Source of the DNA: an uncultured Roseburia sp.
Lineage (GTDB): Bacteria > Bacillota > Clostridia > Lachnospirales > Lachnospiraceae
Direction of reading: 5' to 3'
Assembly (NCBI GenBank): GCA_947174805.1
Contig: CAMWKH010000031.1
Coordinates: 1-33,837 of the forward strand
Length of the DNA stretch: 33,837 nucleotides
Below are positions 6,452 through 15,479 of the stretch, one piece after another; the first letter of the stretch is position 1; each line of letters begins with the position of its first letter. The translations under genes and the position numbers were made by a program. Below the pieces are notes generated by a model. It was not told the DNA's origin, did no database searches, and worked only from the letters and a program-made list of their open reading frames with translations.

Positions 6452-9100
6452 TTACACATCGCTCTCCCGAAGCCTCTCCACAATGGACTTCCCGGAAAAT
6501 ATCCGGTAAGCAAAAAGGGGCAGGACAATTCCCAAAAACAAAAACACAGGAATAACAAAAAATACCGGCAGCATGGTAAATTTCGCAGTAAAAAACCAGA
6601 ACATGCTCTCAAACATATTTCCCGCCAAGGGCTCTATCACAAGGCAGAAGATTACGGAACTTACCAGTGAAAATACGGCGTAGAGAAGCCCTTCCCACAC
6701 CAACATGGTCTTTAGCTGTTTCCCCGTCATTCCAATGGACTGGAGCATGGCAAATTCCCGGCGCCTTGTAATGATTCCTGTAAGTATGGCGTTTAAGAAA
6801 TTTAAAATGCCGATAACTGCCACAACAAAGCAGAGCACTCCTCCCAACAGAAGGAACATGTTCCGAAAATTAGAAAAGTCATCCCGGATAATTTTTTTGC
6901 TCTCATAGGAAAGGCCAAGTTCATCGTTCCCGGTAAGTTCTGCAAGGTAAGCTTCCGCCTCCTTTTCCTCCTCTTCCCCCGGGGTGTCAAAAAGATAAAA
7001 CATCCGGGCAAGTTCCTGCTTGCTGTCGTTTTTCAGCTGCTCCGGGGAAAGCAGGGCCTCAAACCCTTCCGTTTTGTACCGGTAACCCATTTTATAGGGG
7101 AGGACTACCAGGGCGCACACCTTATACTCCACCTCATTGCTAAATTCCACTTCGGCTTCCATATACTCATAAGGTGTGTCATCATCCGCCAGTTCCCCTG
7201 TCCGTGAGTCATAATAAATACTGCTTTCAATGTAGGAGACAGGTATGGTATCCCCAATCTTTGGATATTCCCCGTAGGGTTTTCCATAGTCGTCCACGGA
7301 TATGCAGATGGCAATCTGATGACTGTCCGCCTGCCTTAACGGGGCGATATCCCCCTCCATCACTGTGAGTTTCTCAAACAAACTCTCATCCAAAGCCTCT
7401 ATCTGAAGCTCAGACTGGAGCAAACCGTTTTTGCGCTCCACTTCTTTTATTTCTCTCTCTAACATTTCCCCGCTCTGAAAAGAGCCTTTGCGGTAGAGAT
7501 CTTCTGTCAGCCATGCGTAATGTGCATTTTTTACGGTGGAATATGCGCTGCCCTCCAGTTCGCAGGAAGTATTTTCTCTGACCAGGTCAACAATTTCCTC
7601 AGGCAGCGCCTCCCCTCCCCCTCTGTAATGGGACAAGCTAATGTATTCCGTTTTGCTTAAAAGAAAGTCTCCCGCCGTCTGTTTGCTCACAAATTTTTCC
7701 ATGTCAAAGCCCCCTACAAAGGAAAACAGGCTGGTTAACAGCACCACTGCCAGTGAGAGAGACAGCACCACCAGCAGGGTCTTGCTTTTGCTGCGACCCA
7801 TATTGGCCCGGGCCATGGAAAAAACGTCCGCCCCTTTTGTATTACGGATCTTTTTCTTCCCTCCAGCGCTTTCCGTATAGCGCAAAGCCTCGATAGGGGA
7901 AACCTTTGCCGCAATCCTCCCCGGCTTTGACACAGAGAGAAGCACCGTTATCAGGGAAAATGAAATAGCTCCCACAAAAATCACCGGGGACATGCTTAGC
8001 TTTTCCACTGCAAAATCCATAGCGCCTGATAAAACCCGGGGCAGAAGAAGGGCGCCTATAAAAAAGCCCAGCACAAGGCCAAGAGGAATGCCCACTGCGG
8101 AAATCACAAGAGCCTGGATGCGGATAATCCGCTTTAGCTGTCTTGGGGTAGTGCCTATGGTCTTTAACATTCCGTAAAAACGGATGTCATTTGTGACAGA
8201 AATCCGAAATACATTATAAATAATCAGATACCCGGTAAATACCACCAAAAGCACAAAGACAGCAATGGATACCATTAACATGGGGTCTGCCTGGGAATTC
8301 ATCTCCGATGCCACATATCCCCAGTTTACCCCCAGGCGGACACAGTTTTCCGCCTCCCTGTCCTCCCACTGATAACCTAAATCTGTGTCGATGGACTGCA
8401 GCACACCTTCTATATTCACACTGGAGGCAAGCATAACATTTAAGTCTGTCCGGAAAGGTTCTGCCAAATCCTCTGCCAGACAGTCTTTCTCTACCATATC
8501 TACATAGTCTTTGGACACATTGATATAATGGACAGGCATCACATTATCATAGTCCCAAAATCCCACCAGGGTAAAGGTATCTGTGCGCGTAACCGGATTC
8601 ATCTGAGAGTCTGCTATTGTATAGTTAAGGGTGATTTCCTCCCCAATTTTTGCCTGGGCCCCCAAAAGCTTTAAAGTTTCCGTATCCATGGAAATTTCCG
8701 TGCTCTTTTGGGGCATACGCCCCTCTTTGGGGACAGCATAACTCCATTTTGTGCAGTTTTCATCCATATAGCTCACTTCCGCCGAAACTTTTGCAAACTT
8801 TTCTGTGGAAAGATACCCTGCCACAGTTCTTTCCCCTGCCGCTTTTACCTTGGGATGGGCAGTTATTTTTTCTATCTGCTCCTGGTTTACCTCTTTAAAA
8901 GTTCCGTGGCAGTACCCTCCTGCCTGACGGAAATTATACTCCTCATAGCTTTTGGTAATAGACATGGCTATCGTAAACAGGGAAGTAAACAAAAGAGCCG
9001 TCAGGGAAACAGCGACCACAGCTATGAGATTCCGCATCCCTGATGCCTTAAACTGACGGAATCCCAGGCGACGGACAACATTTCTGTTTTTAACATTCAT
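6452..9100 (-). CDS. ABC transporter permease with two FtsX domains
   Basis: 882-residue inner membrane protein of the MacB/LolCE-like superfamily. An N-terminal membrane helix (about 24-48) is followed by a large extracellular domain. The first FtsX domain (about 265-400) contains the coupling motif RFYGMLKTIGTTPRQLKRII. A second membrane anchor (about 440-465), a second extracellular domain and the C-terminal FtsX domain (about 750-875, with RREFAMLQSIGMTGKQLKTML) follow. Proteins of this build work with a separate ATPase and perform mechanotransmission or export of peptides and antimicrobials rather than classic import. Its ATG overlaps the stop of the upstream ATPase by four bases (ATGA), so translation is coupled. 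No two-component system is adjacent, so substrate and regulator are unknown. Confidence 0.93.
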   Translation of the reverse strand: MNVKNRNVVRRLGFRQFKASGMRNLIAVVAVSLTALLFTSLFTIAMSITKSYEEYNFRQAGGYCHGTFKEVNQEQIEKITAHPKVKAAGERTVAGYLSTEKFAKVSAEVSYMDENCTKWSYAVPKEGRMPQKSTEISMDTETLKLLGAQAKIGEEITLNYTIADSQMNPVTRTDTFTLVGFWDYDNVMPVHYINVSKDYVDMVEKDCLAEDLAEPFRTDLNVMLASSVNIEGVLQSIDTDLGYQWEDREAENCVRLGVNWGYVASEMNSQADPMLMVSIAVFVLLVVFTGYLIIYNVFRISVTNDIRFYGMLKTIGTTPRQLKRIIRIQALVISAVGIPLGLVLGFFIGALLLPRVLSGAMDFAVEKLSMSPVIFVGAISFSLITVLLSVSKPGRIAAKVSPIEALRYTESAGGKKKIRNTKGADVFSMARANMGRSKSKTLLVVLSLSLAVVLLTSLFSFVGGFDMEKFVSKQTAGDFLLSKTEYISLSHYRGGGEALPEEIVDLVRENTSCELEGSAYSTVKNAHYAWLTEDLYRKGSFQSGEMLEREIKEVERKNGLLQSELQIEALDESLFEKLTVMEGDIAPLRQADSHQIAICISVDDYGKPYGEYPKIGDTIPVSYIESSIYYDSRTGELADDDTPYEYMEAEVEFSNEVEYKVCALVVLPYKMGYRYKTEGFEALLSPEQLKNDSKQELARMFYLFDTPGEEEEKEAEAYLAELTGNDELGLSYESKKIIRDDFSNFRNMFLLLGGVLCFVVAVIGILNFLNAILTGIITRRREFAMLQSIGMTGKQLKTMLVWEGLLYAVFSLVSSVIFCLVIEPLAGNMFESMFWFFTAKFTMLPVFFVIPVFLFLGIVLPLFAYRIFSGKSIVERLRESDV

Positions 9101-9780
9101 TTTGTCACCCCCTGCCGCTCCACAATCCTGCCGTCCTCGATGCGGATAATCCGGTCCGCCAGCTGGGCAATTTCTTCATTGTGGGTAATCATAACAATGG
9201 TCTGGGCAAACTTCTGGCTGGTGACTTTCATAAGCCCCAGCACATCCTGGCTGGTTTTAGAATCCAGGTTTCCCGTTGGCTCATCCGCAAGGACAATGGC
9301 AGGCTTCGCCGCCAAGGCCCTTGCAATGGCAACCCTCTGCTGCTGCCCCCCGGAAAGATTATTGGGAAGATTATTAAGCTTTGACCCCAGCCCCAGGGTA
9401 TCGATAAGATTATCCACATACCGTTTCTCCGGTGAACCCCCGTCAAGCTGCACAGGGAGCACAACATTTTCATACACATTTAACACCGGGACAAGATTAT
9501 AATTCTGGAAAATAAATCCGATTTTCCTCCGGCGGAATATGGTGAGTTCCTCATCCTTCAAAGAAAAAATATCTTTTCCATCCACAAAAACCCTTCCGCT
9601 GGTGGGACGGTCTAACCCCCCTAACATGTGAAGCAGGGTGGACTTGCCGCTGCCGCTGGTTCCCACCACCGCTACAAATTCTCCTTTTTCCACAGTAAGG
9701 TCTACCCCGTCAAGGGCATGGACTTCGCTCTCCCCGCTGCCGTATATTTTCTTTAAATTTTTTGTAGTTAAAATACTCAT
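9097..9780 (-). CDS. ABC transporter ATPase (MacB/LolD type)
   Basis: 227-residue nucleotide-binding subunit. Seen: Walker A GTSGSGKST (40-48), Q-loop Q92 in FQNYNLVP, signature LSGGQQQRVAIARAL (142-156), Walker B AIVLADEP with catalytic E167, D-loop NLDS, and H-loop H200 in MITHNE. This set is typical of ATPases that pair with FtsX-type permeases. The ATG at 9780 is chosen over a further upstream in-frame start because it follows AAGGAGGATTCT. It is the first gene of a two-gene operon with the permease that follows, and together they should form a 2:2 or 1:2 complex in the membrane. Confidence 0.96.
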   Translation of the reverse strand: MSILTTKNLKKIYGSGESEVHALDGVDLTVEKGEFVAVVGTSGSGKSTLLHMLGGLDRPTSGRVFVDGKDIFSLKDEELTIFRRRKIGFIFQNYNLVPVLNVYENVVLPVQLDGGSPEKRYVDNLIDTLGLGSKLNNLPNNLSGGQQQRVAIARALAAKPAIVLADEPTGNLDSKTSQDVLGLMKVTSQKFAQTIVMITHNEEIAQLADRIIRIEDGRIVERQGVTK

Positions 9781-9845
9781 AGAATCCTCCTTGTAGCCTA
9801 TATTCACAGGAAATCTTTTTCCCTATCCACAGTATCTCACACAAA

Positions 9846-9894
9846 TCTTTCCAGATTCTTTCCGGTGAGAAAAAAATTCTTTCAGTTTTGAAAG
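9846..9894 (-). repeat. Short repeats upstream of the ABC operon
   Basis: TCTTTC (GAAAGA on the transcribed strand) occurs three times, at 9846-9851, 9857-9862 and 9878-9883. The last copy forms an inverted repeat CTTTC-N6-GAAAG (9879-9894). It lies 65 to 115 bases before the ATPase ATG and could be a regulator site. No convincing -35/-10 pair was found next to it. Confidence 0.35.
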
Positions 9895-9907
9895 ATTTTT
9901 ATAATGA

Positions 9908-9950
9908 AAAAAGCGCGAAGCCTTGCAACCACACAAGTCTTCGCACTTTT
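9908..9950 (-). terminator. Terminator of the GH3 glucosidase gene
   Basis: GCGAAG (9915-9920) pairs with CTTCGC (9939-9944), CTTG (9922-9925) with CAAG (9934-9937), and flanking AAAAG with CTTTT. On the minus strand the stem is followed by CTTTTTTC. It begins about 30 bases past the glucosidase stop, and it insulates that gene from the ABC operon. Confidence 0.8.
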
Positions 9951-9981
9951 CTTTTTCAGACAGTGACGTTAATCTTTATTC

Positions 9982-12459
9982 TCAGGCCATAAAGCCCGTC
10001 TCCACTACCCGGCAGATACTCTTTTTCAAATCCCGGATATCAAGGGTGCCCTCCGCAAGTTCTTTTTCCATATTTTCATGGTCCGCTGGAAGCCCGGGCA
10101 TTACAATGTCATTTCCCGCCCGCATACAGCCGGAGGCGGTACACTCCGGCCCGTTATTCGTGGTAAGCCAATCCGTCATAATCAGGCCCTTAAACCCCCA
10201 CTCGTTTCTTGCCGCTTTCGTACAGAGGTCAAAGTTATTGGCGGCGTGTACCCCGTTAATGAGATTATAGCTGGTCATCATCGCCATGGGCTGGGACTTT
10301 GCCACTGCAATCTCAAAACCTTTCAGATATATTTCCCGAAGGGTGCGCTCCGATACCACAGAGTCTGAATGGATGCGGTTGTCCTCCTGGTTGTTGCAGG
10401 CAAAATGCTTTATGGTTGTCCCGCACCCCGGTATGCTCTGGACTCCGAGAGTTACCGCTGCCGCCATCTCTCCCGACAAAACAGGGTCTTCGGAAAAATA
10501 CTCAAAATTCCTTCCGCAGAGAGGATTCCTGTGAATATTCATCCCCGGGGCAAGCCATAAGGTCACGTGAAATTCCGCCATCTCCTCCGCCGCCGCTTTT
10601 CCAACGGCTCTTACCATCTCCCTGTCCCATGTCTGGGCCAGAAGCGTCCCCACAGGAAATGCGGTGCAGTACTGATAATACTTTTCCCCTTCCGGCTCTG
10701 TGTAATCTTTACAGAGAAATCCTTTTTCCAATGATTTTTCAAAAGGCTCCGGCTGGATTTTTCCCTCTTTGACAAAATAGGTTTGCTGCAGCCTTAAACC
10801 TGCCGGCCCATCCGCCAGTACATAATCGGAAAGTCCCTGCTCCTTAGCGCAGCCCGAGGTCTGGGCAGCCGCCCCCGGCACAGAAAATCCAGCCGCCCCC
10901 AGGTTTCCGCTGCCCTGCACCTGGGAGGGATCTCCCGTGGCAAGGCGGATTAACTGTTCCCTGGACAAAGTATCCACAAAATCCTTTATTTTTTCAGGAA
11001 TTTTCTCATACTCCGTGCCGTAAACCGCCATCTTTCCCACCATATCCTTACTTCCCAAAATTACAGAGGGTTTCAGTCCAATCTCTCCCATCCATGTCCC
11101 CCGCCGTCTCTCAATTTCCTCTGAGGGGGCCTTAAGCTCTTTCAGTTCCTGTTTTAACCTGCAGATATGCTCCGTCTTTACCATGGTAAAATCATCCTGC
11201 ATCTTTAGGGACGCAGAAAAAAGGGAAGATTCCAGGCTGTTTCCCACAAAGATGCCGTAAATACCCTGCTCTAACACCCATCCCGGTTCACTTTCCATAT
11301 AGGAAGCCAGGGCATACAAGGGAAAGCGGATTTCAAACTGCTGCCTCTCCCCCGGGGCAAGTTCCTTTGTCTTTTCAAAACCCACAAGCCTTCTGTACTC
11401 TTTCCCCTGCTTTCCCTGGGGACAGGAGACATACACCTGAACCACTTCTTTTCCTGCCCTCTCCCCGGTATTTGTCACGGCAATGTCAAGGCCGATTTCG
11501 GCATGGTCTGTCCCCAAATCATAATGTTTCATCCCCAAGGTTTCGATACAAAATTCCGTGTAGGAAAGTCCGTACCCAAAGCCGTAGCGCACTTTTTTCC
11601 CAAAAGTGTCAAAATACCGGTATCCCACAAAAATTCCCTCTTCGTAAAGCTCTTTGTACACATTTCCGTTATTGTGGGAAAAAGAAGGGGAATTGGGGTA
11701 ATCTCCGTAACGGAAAGCCCAGGTGTCCGTAAGTTTTCCGCAAAAATTAACCTTTCCGGAAATCACATCGGAGAGGGCTGCTCCCCCCTCGCATCCCGCC
11801 TGGGACATCTGTATCACACAGCGGATATTTTTATATTCCTCCAGATAAGTTAAATCTACCGCTCCCCCTGCGTTCAACACCAACACTACGTTTTTATACA
11901 AACCGCAGAGCCCTTTTAAAAACTTATTTTCCTCTTCCGTGAGGTAATAATCCCCTTTTTTATCATACCTGTCGCAGCCTTCCCCCGCCACCCGGCTTAA
12001 CACATAGATGGCAGTATCCGCATCTGTTTTTTTCGGCATTTCCCCTGAGGGATAAGAAAAAGGTTTTGACACATAGGCATCAAACAACGGCAGCTTTTCC
12101 TCCTCCACCTTTTTCCAGATGGTATCTTTCCATTCCAGCCTCTTTTCGTCAAACTCCTTCCCGTAGCTTTCTATCCAGTCCTCCGTGGTTATCATATATC
12201 CGGCATCTTTAAGTCCCTGATAAATACTTACACTGTAACGCTCGTTCACGTCCCCGGAACCTGTCCCCCCCTTAATGGTTTTTCCGGCTCCCGGTCCGTA
12301 GAGGGCAATTTTCTCCGCCTTGTCTATAGGCAGAATATTGTTTTCATTTTTCAAAAGGACAAAACCTTCCGCCGCCGCGATTCTAGCCGCTTTGCGGTGT
12401 TCTTCCTCGTACGTCCTGACCTCATTGCTCTTTGTACCTGTAAATATCTGTGTTTTCAT
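9982..12459 (-). CDS. Glycoside hydrolase family 3 beta-glucosidase, domain-permuted
   Basis: 825-residue GH3 enzyme releasing terminal beta-linked glucose or related sugars from oligosaccharides. The usual domain order is reversed. The (alpha/beta)6 domain comes first (about 25-345: EGFVLLKNENNILPI, GTGSGDVN, ending FGYGLSYTEF), then a fibronectin III-like domain (about 365-440), and the TIM barrel is C-terminal (about 530-800: VLADGPAGLRL, LAPGMNIHRNPLCGRNFEYFSEDP, IKHFACNNQE). The nucleophile is D763 in GLIMTDWL. This swapped order is known in Ruminococcus albus and Butyrivibrio fibrisolvens enzymes. No signal peptide is visible, so it is cytoplasmic and probably acts on imported cello- or gentio-oligosaccharides. 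The start is set by AGGAGGGCATCCA before the ATG at 12459; the frame extends upstream but without a ribosome-binding site. Divergent from the GH13 gene. Confidence 0.94.
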   Translation of the reverse strand: MKTQIFTGTKSNEVRTYEEEHRKAARIAAAEGFVLLKNENNILPIDKAEKIALYGPGAGKTIKGGTGSGDVNERYSVSIYQGLKDAGYMITTEDWIESYGKEFDEKRLEWKDTIWKKVEEEKLPLFDAYVSKPFSYPSGEMPKKTDADTAIYVLSRVAGEGCDRYDKKGDYYLTEEENKFLKGLCGLYKNVVLVLNAGGAVDLTYLEEYKNIRCVIQMSQAGCEGGAALSDVISGKVNFCGKLTDTWAFRYGDYPNSPSFSHNNGNVYKELYEEGIFVGYRYFDTFGKKVRYGFGYGLSYTEFCIETLGMKHYDLGTDHAEIGLDIAVTNTGERAGKEVVQVYVSCPQGKQGKEYRRLVGFEKTKELAPGERQQFEIRFPLYALASYMESEPGWVLEQGIYGIFVGNSLESSLFSASLKMQDDFTMVKTEHICRLKQELKELKAPSEEIERRRGTWMGEIGLKPSVILGSKDMVGKMAVYGTEYEKIPEKIKDFVDTLSREQLIRLATGDPSQVQGSGNLGAAGFSVPGAAAQTSGCAKEQGLSDYVLADGPAGLRLQQTYFVKEGKIQPEPFEKSLEKGFLCKDYTEPEGEKYYQYCTAFPVGTLLAQTWDREMVRAVGKAAAEEMAEFHVTLWLAPGMNIHRNPLCGRNFEYFSEDPVLSGEMAAAVTLGVQSIPGCGTTIKHFACNNQEDNRIHSDSVVSERTLREIYLKGFEIAVAKSQPMAMMTSYNLINGVHAANNFDLCTKAARNEWGFKGLIMTDWLTTNNGPECTASGCMRAGNDIVMPGLPADHENMEKELAEGTLDIRDLKKSICRVVETGFMA

Positions 12460-12508
12460 TGGATGCCCTCCTGTTTTTCCATCACTTTTCCAGTTTCTAA
12501 GCATTGCA

Positions 12509-12582
12509 CTTTTATTATATAACACCACAGCCTCCATAGCAATGCTTCTTGTGTCAAACATGCATTTGTGATATAATAAAAG
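12509..12582. promoter_or_regulatory. Mirror-image divergent promoters of the GH3 and GH13 genes
   Basis: Minus strand: TTGCTA (12542-12537), 17 bp, TATAAT (12519-12514). Plus strand: TTGTGT (12549-12554), 17 bp, TATAAT (12572-12577). The two -10 regions lie in a 16-bp inverted repeat (12509-12524 and 12567-12582, one mismatch, core ATATAATAAAAG), so the layout is almost symmetric around about 12545. Confidence 0.75.
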
Positions 12583-12615
12583 CCGATTATTTTTACAGAC
12601 AGGAGGCTTTTTAAT

Positions 12616-14334
12616 ATGGCTTGGTACGATGAAGCAGTTTTTTACCACATCTATCCTTTAGGGCTTACTGACGCCCCCAAGGAAAATTCCTACGGCCCGG
12701 TAGAACACCGGTTAAATACATTACTCCCATGGATTTCCCATATCAAAGAAATCGGATGTAATGCCCTTTATATCGGACCTCTCTTTGAATCGGTAGGCCA
12801 TGGATATGAGACAACAGATTACAAAAAATTGGACAGCCGTTTAGGCGACAACAAAGATTTGGCAAATTTTGTGTCGGAATGCCACAAAGCCGGCATCAAA
12901 GTGATTTTTGACGGTGTATTTAACCACACAGGAAGAGATTTTTTCGCCTTTCAAGATATCAAGAAAAACCGGGAAAATTCCCCTTACCGTGACTGGTACT
13001 GCAATGTAAACTTTGGTGGAAATACAGAATACAACGACGGTTTTTCCTATGAAAACTGGGGGGGATACAATCTTTTGGTAAAATTAAACCAGAGAAATCC
13101 TGCGGTAAAGGACTATATCTGTGACGCCATCCGTTTCTGGGTCAGCGAATTTGACGTAGACGGTATCCGCTTAGACGCTGCAGACGTTTTGGATTTTGAT
13201 TTTATGCAGGCACTGCGCCATCTGGCCAACGAGGTGAAACCGGATTTCTGGCTGATGGGAGAAGTTATTCACGGAGATTACAGCCGCTGGGTAAACGAGG
13301 GAACCCTCCACTCCGTCACCAACTATCAGCTTCACAAAGCGCTATACTCCGGCCACAACGACCACAACTATTTTGAGATTGCCCACACGGTGAAACGCCT
13401 TTACGAAATGGGAGGCAGCAGGCCCGACGGATTAAAACTTTACAACTTTGTGGACAACCATGATGTGGAGCGCATCTATACAAAATTAAACAACAAAGCC
13501 CACTTTGCCCCTGTACATATCTTAATGTACACACTGCCGGGCATCCCCTCCGTTTATTACGGCTCGGAATTTGCCATTGAGGGGAGAAAAGAAAAGTGGT
13601 CTGATGCATCCCTTCGTCCAGCCTTAAATCTCTCTGACTTTAAGGATGCGGTAAAGACAAATCCTTCCACGGAATTGATTGCCGCTTTGGGACATGCCAA
13701 ACAAAAATCCAAAGCTTTAGCCTACGGGGATTACAGAGAGCTGATGCTGACCAACAGACAGTACGCTTTTTCCAGAAATTTTGAGGAGGATTCCGCTATT
13801 GTCACAGTAAACAACGACGATAACGACTTTACTATGACAGTGGCCGCCGGTAATTCCAGCACTTATGTAGGGGTTCTCTCCGGTGAAAAAGTTTCCGTTT
13901 CCGGCGGAACAATCACAGTGAAGGTAAAATCTAACTACGGAGAACTTTGGCTGCCGGAGGAAGTCGTTTCAAAATCCTCAGGGATTGCCCCGGTGAAACT
14001 CTCTGCTGCAGAAACTCCAAAGTCTGCTCCCGCAGAAAGCCCAGCGGCTGAAACTGCACACCCAGACCAAAAAGAAACTGCTGTGACAGATACTCCTAGC
14101 GCGCCCAGACAGGAAACTCCCAAGGCTCCTGCTCCTGTTACGCCCGACGATGCCGCCCACAATATGACAGATAAGGAAAAAGAAGCCTTTGAAAAAGGAA
14201 AAATTGCAGGGCTCCAGGAGGCGATTCTTGCAACTATGGAAAAGAACGGCCCCCTTACAGACCAGATGAGAAGGGATGTGGCCAACAACGTATACCATGA
14301 TTCCTTAATTAACTGGGTTAAGAGTTTCCGTTAG
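12616..14334 (+). CDS. GH13 alpha-amylase family enzyme with a Pro/Ala-rich linker and helical tail
   Basis: 572-residue retaining alpha-glucan hydrolase or transferase. TIM-barrel motifs: DGVFNHTG (99-106), GIRLDAAD with nucleophile D187, MGEVIHG with acid/base E216, and FVDNHD with D283. It begins directly with the barrel (YHIYPLGL), lacking the N-terminal domain of neopullulanase-type enzymes, and resembles cytoplasmic maltodextrin-degrading members. A beta-sandwich domain ends near residue 450. Then comes an Ala/Pro/Thr/Glu-rich linker (about 455-518) and a helical tail of about 53 residues starting NMTDKEKEAFEKGKIAGLQ. The tail is unusual for the family. No signal peptide. Ribosome-binding site AGGAGG eight bases before the ATG. 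It ends at a strong bidirectional terminator. Confidence 0.92.
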   Translation: MAWYDEAVFYHIYPLGLTDAPKENSYGPVEHRLNTLLPWISHIKEIGCNALYIGPLFESVGHGYETTDYKKLDSRLGDNKDLANFVSECHKAGIKVIFDGVFNHTGRDFFAFQDIKKNRENSPYRDWYCNVNFGGNTEYNDGFSYENWGGYNLLVKLNQRNPAVKDYICDAIRFWVSEFDVDGIRLDAADVLDFDFMQALRHLANEVKPDFWLMGEVIHGDYSRWVNEGTLHSVTNYQLHKALYSGHNDHNYFEIAHTVKRLYEMGGSRPDGLKLYNFVDNHDVERIYTKLNNKAHFAPVHILMYTLPGIPSVYYGSEFAIEGRKEKWSDASLRPALNLSDFKDAVKTNPSTELIAALGHAKQKSKALAYGDYRELMLTNRQYAFSRNFEEDSAIVTVNNDDNDFTMTVAAGNSSTYVGVLSGEKVSVSGGTITVKVKSNYGELWLPEEVVSKSSGIAPVKLSAAETPKSAPAESPAAETAHPDQKETAVTDTPSAPRQETPKAPAPVTPDDAAHNMTDKEKEAFEKGKIAGLQEAILATMEKNGPLTDQMRRDVANNVYHDSLINWVKSFR

Positions 14335-14360
14335 AGCCTGACTGTCCAGGAATATTAAAA

Positions 14361-14402
14361 AAAATCTGCTGGCACTGGTTTATTCCAGTGACAGCAGATT
14401 TT
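14361..14402. terminator. Bidirectional terminator between the GH13 gene and spoVAC
   Basis: An 18-bp stem with a single mismatch: 14361-14378 (starting AAAATCTGCTG) pairs with 14385-14402, loop TTTATT. Plus-strand readout ends in a TTTT tail; minus-strand readout ends in a run of eight T. It serves two converging genes. Confidence 0.88.
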
Positions 14403-14516
14403 CCAGTTGTTCCACCATAGAGCGGACACCTACCACGGTTTACAATTTCACTGACATTTTGCTCTGCCTCAACTTTTCCCTTTTCCTATTTTTTACTGAT
14501 TTTTCTTCCATTTCTT

Positions 14517-14999
14517 TTAAACAATCCCCAACACCGTGAGTATCCAATAAATCAGCCCTAACAGCCAGCTTGTAAATATTCCAAACAGAATTACCGGCCC
14601 TGCGATGGTAAACACTTTACATCCAATTCCAAACACCTGTCCCTCCTTTTTAAATTCCACACAGGGGGCGGCCACGGAATTGGCAAATCCTGTAATTGGC
14701 ACAAGTGCCCCTGCGCCCCCAAAGTTGGCAAGTTTGGGATATATATTGCAGCCTGTCAAGACAACGCTGGTTAATACAAGGGCAAGGCTGCACCAGCTCC
14801 CAGCGGTGTCCTTGTCAAGCCCCAGGCTTATGGCATAGTTTAAAATCCACTGGCCGATGATACAGATAATCCCCCCCAAGAGAAACGCCTTTGCCATATT
14901 TTTTGGCAGGGAATGGGTGGGGGTCACCTGTTTTACATATTCGTTATAGGCTTTCTGTTCCGCCTGCTTTTCTTCGTTTGTCGCTTTTTCTTTTTGCAT
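14517..14999 (-). CDS. spoVAC: Stage V sporulation protein AC
   Basis: 160-residue membrane protein of the SpoVAC family, part of the channel that moves dipicolinic acid into the forespore and releases it in germination; SpoVAC itself is known as a mechanosensitive channel in Bacillus. Seen: a polar N terminus of about 35 residues, then four or five hydrophobic segments, with the family motifs KAFLLGGIICIIGQ, FGGAGALVPITGFANS and CVEFKKEGQVFGIGCKVFTIAGPV. Ribosome-binding site GCGAGG before the ATG. It is the last gene of the minus-strand run, 54 bases after spoVAB, and ends at the bidirectional terminator. spoVAD and spoVAE, the usual partners, do not follow it. Confidence 0.92.
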   Translation of the reverse strand: MQKEKATNEEKQAEQKAYNEYVKQVTPTHSLPKNMAKAFLLGGIICIIGQWILNYAISLGLDKDTAGSWCSLALVLTSVVLTGCNIYPKLANFGGAGALVPITGFANSVAAPCVEFKKEGQVFGIGCKVFTIAGPVILFGIFTSWLLGLIYWILTVLGIV

Positions 15000-15053
15000 A
15001 AAAATACCTCGCTTTCTTTTTCTTTCAAACAGTAAATCATTCTCTAAAAGGTG

Positions 15054-15479
15054 CTAACAGGACAGGTTTTTATAGAAATACCAAAAGGAACCTGCCAGTT
15101 TTCCTGCCGCCAAAGAAATAATCACCCAGGAAAGCCCTGTCTTTAAATTAAAGCGGCGGAATATAACCGGAAATACGTTTACAATTTCTGCCAATGCCAT
15201 TAAAAGACAGCCCACCTGGATACCGCTGCATAACCCGTAAAGGGCAATAAACCAATGTCCCACAGGGAATCTTATCATGGGAAAGACTGCAAATATGGTT
15301 CCCCATATTCCCCCCAGAATAATCATATTTTCAAACCAGAGGGTGCGGGAGGCCAGATGGCTTTTCCCCACAAGCCTTGGAATTATTTTTAAAGATACTA
15401 GTAACGCAAAAGTTCCCCCTGCCACGGCCAGGCCGCTGGCAAGTCCCACAAAAGCTAAAAATGCATGGTTAATCCACAT
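15054..15479 (-). CDS. spoVAB: Stage V sporulation protein AB
   Basis: 141-residue protein with about four membrane segments, matching SpoVAB in length and in motifs such as FVGLASGLAVAGGTFALL, KIIPRL, ALYGLCSGIQVGCLLMALAE and IVNVFPVI. It is needed with SpoVAA and SpoVAC for dipicolinate uptake in Bacillus. The ATG at 15479 is preferred to an upstream in-frame ATG because it follows AGGAGGG and gives the usual family N terminus (WINHAFLAF). It overlaps the end of spoVAA by 11 bases, implying coupled translation. Confidence 0.9.
   Translation of the reverse strand: MWINHAFLAFVGLASGLAVAGGTFALLVSLKIIPRLVGKSHLASRTLWFENMIILGGIWGTIFAVFPMIRFPVGHWFIALYGLCSGIQVGCLLMALAEIVNVFPVIFRRFNLKTGLSWVIISLAAGKLAGSFWYFYKNLSC

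Noticed and set aside
13935..14288. Minus-strand frame opposite the GH13 linker
   Set aside because: Low-complexity shadow created by the Ala/Pro-rich linker; no ribosome-binding site.
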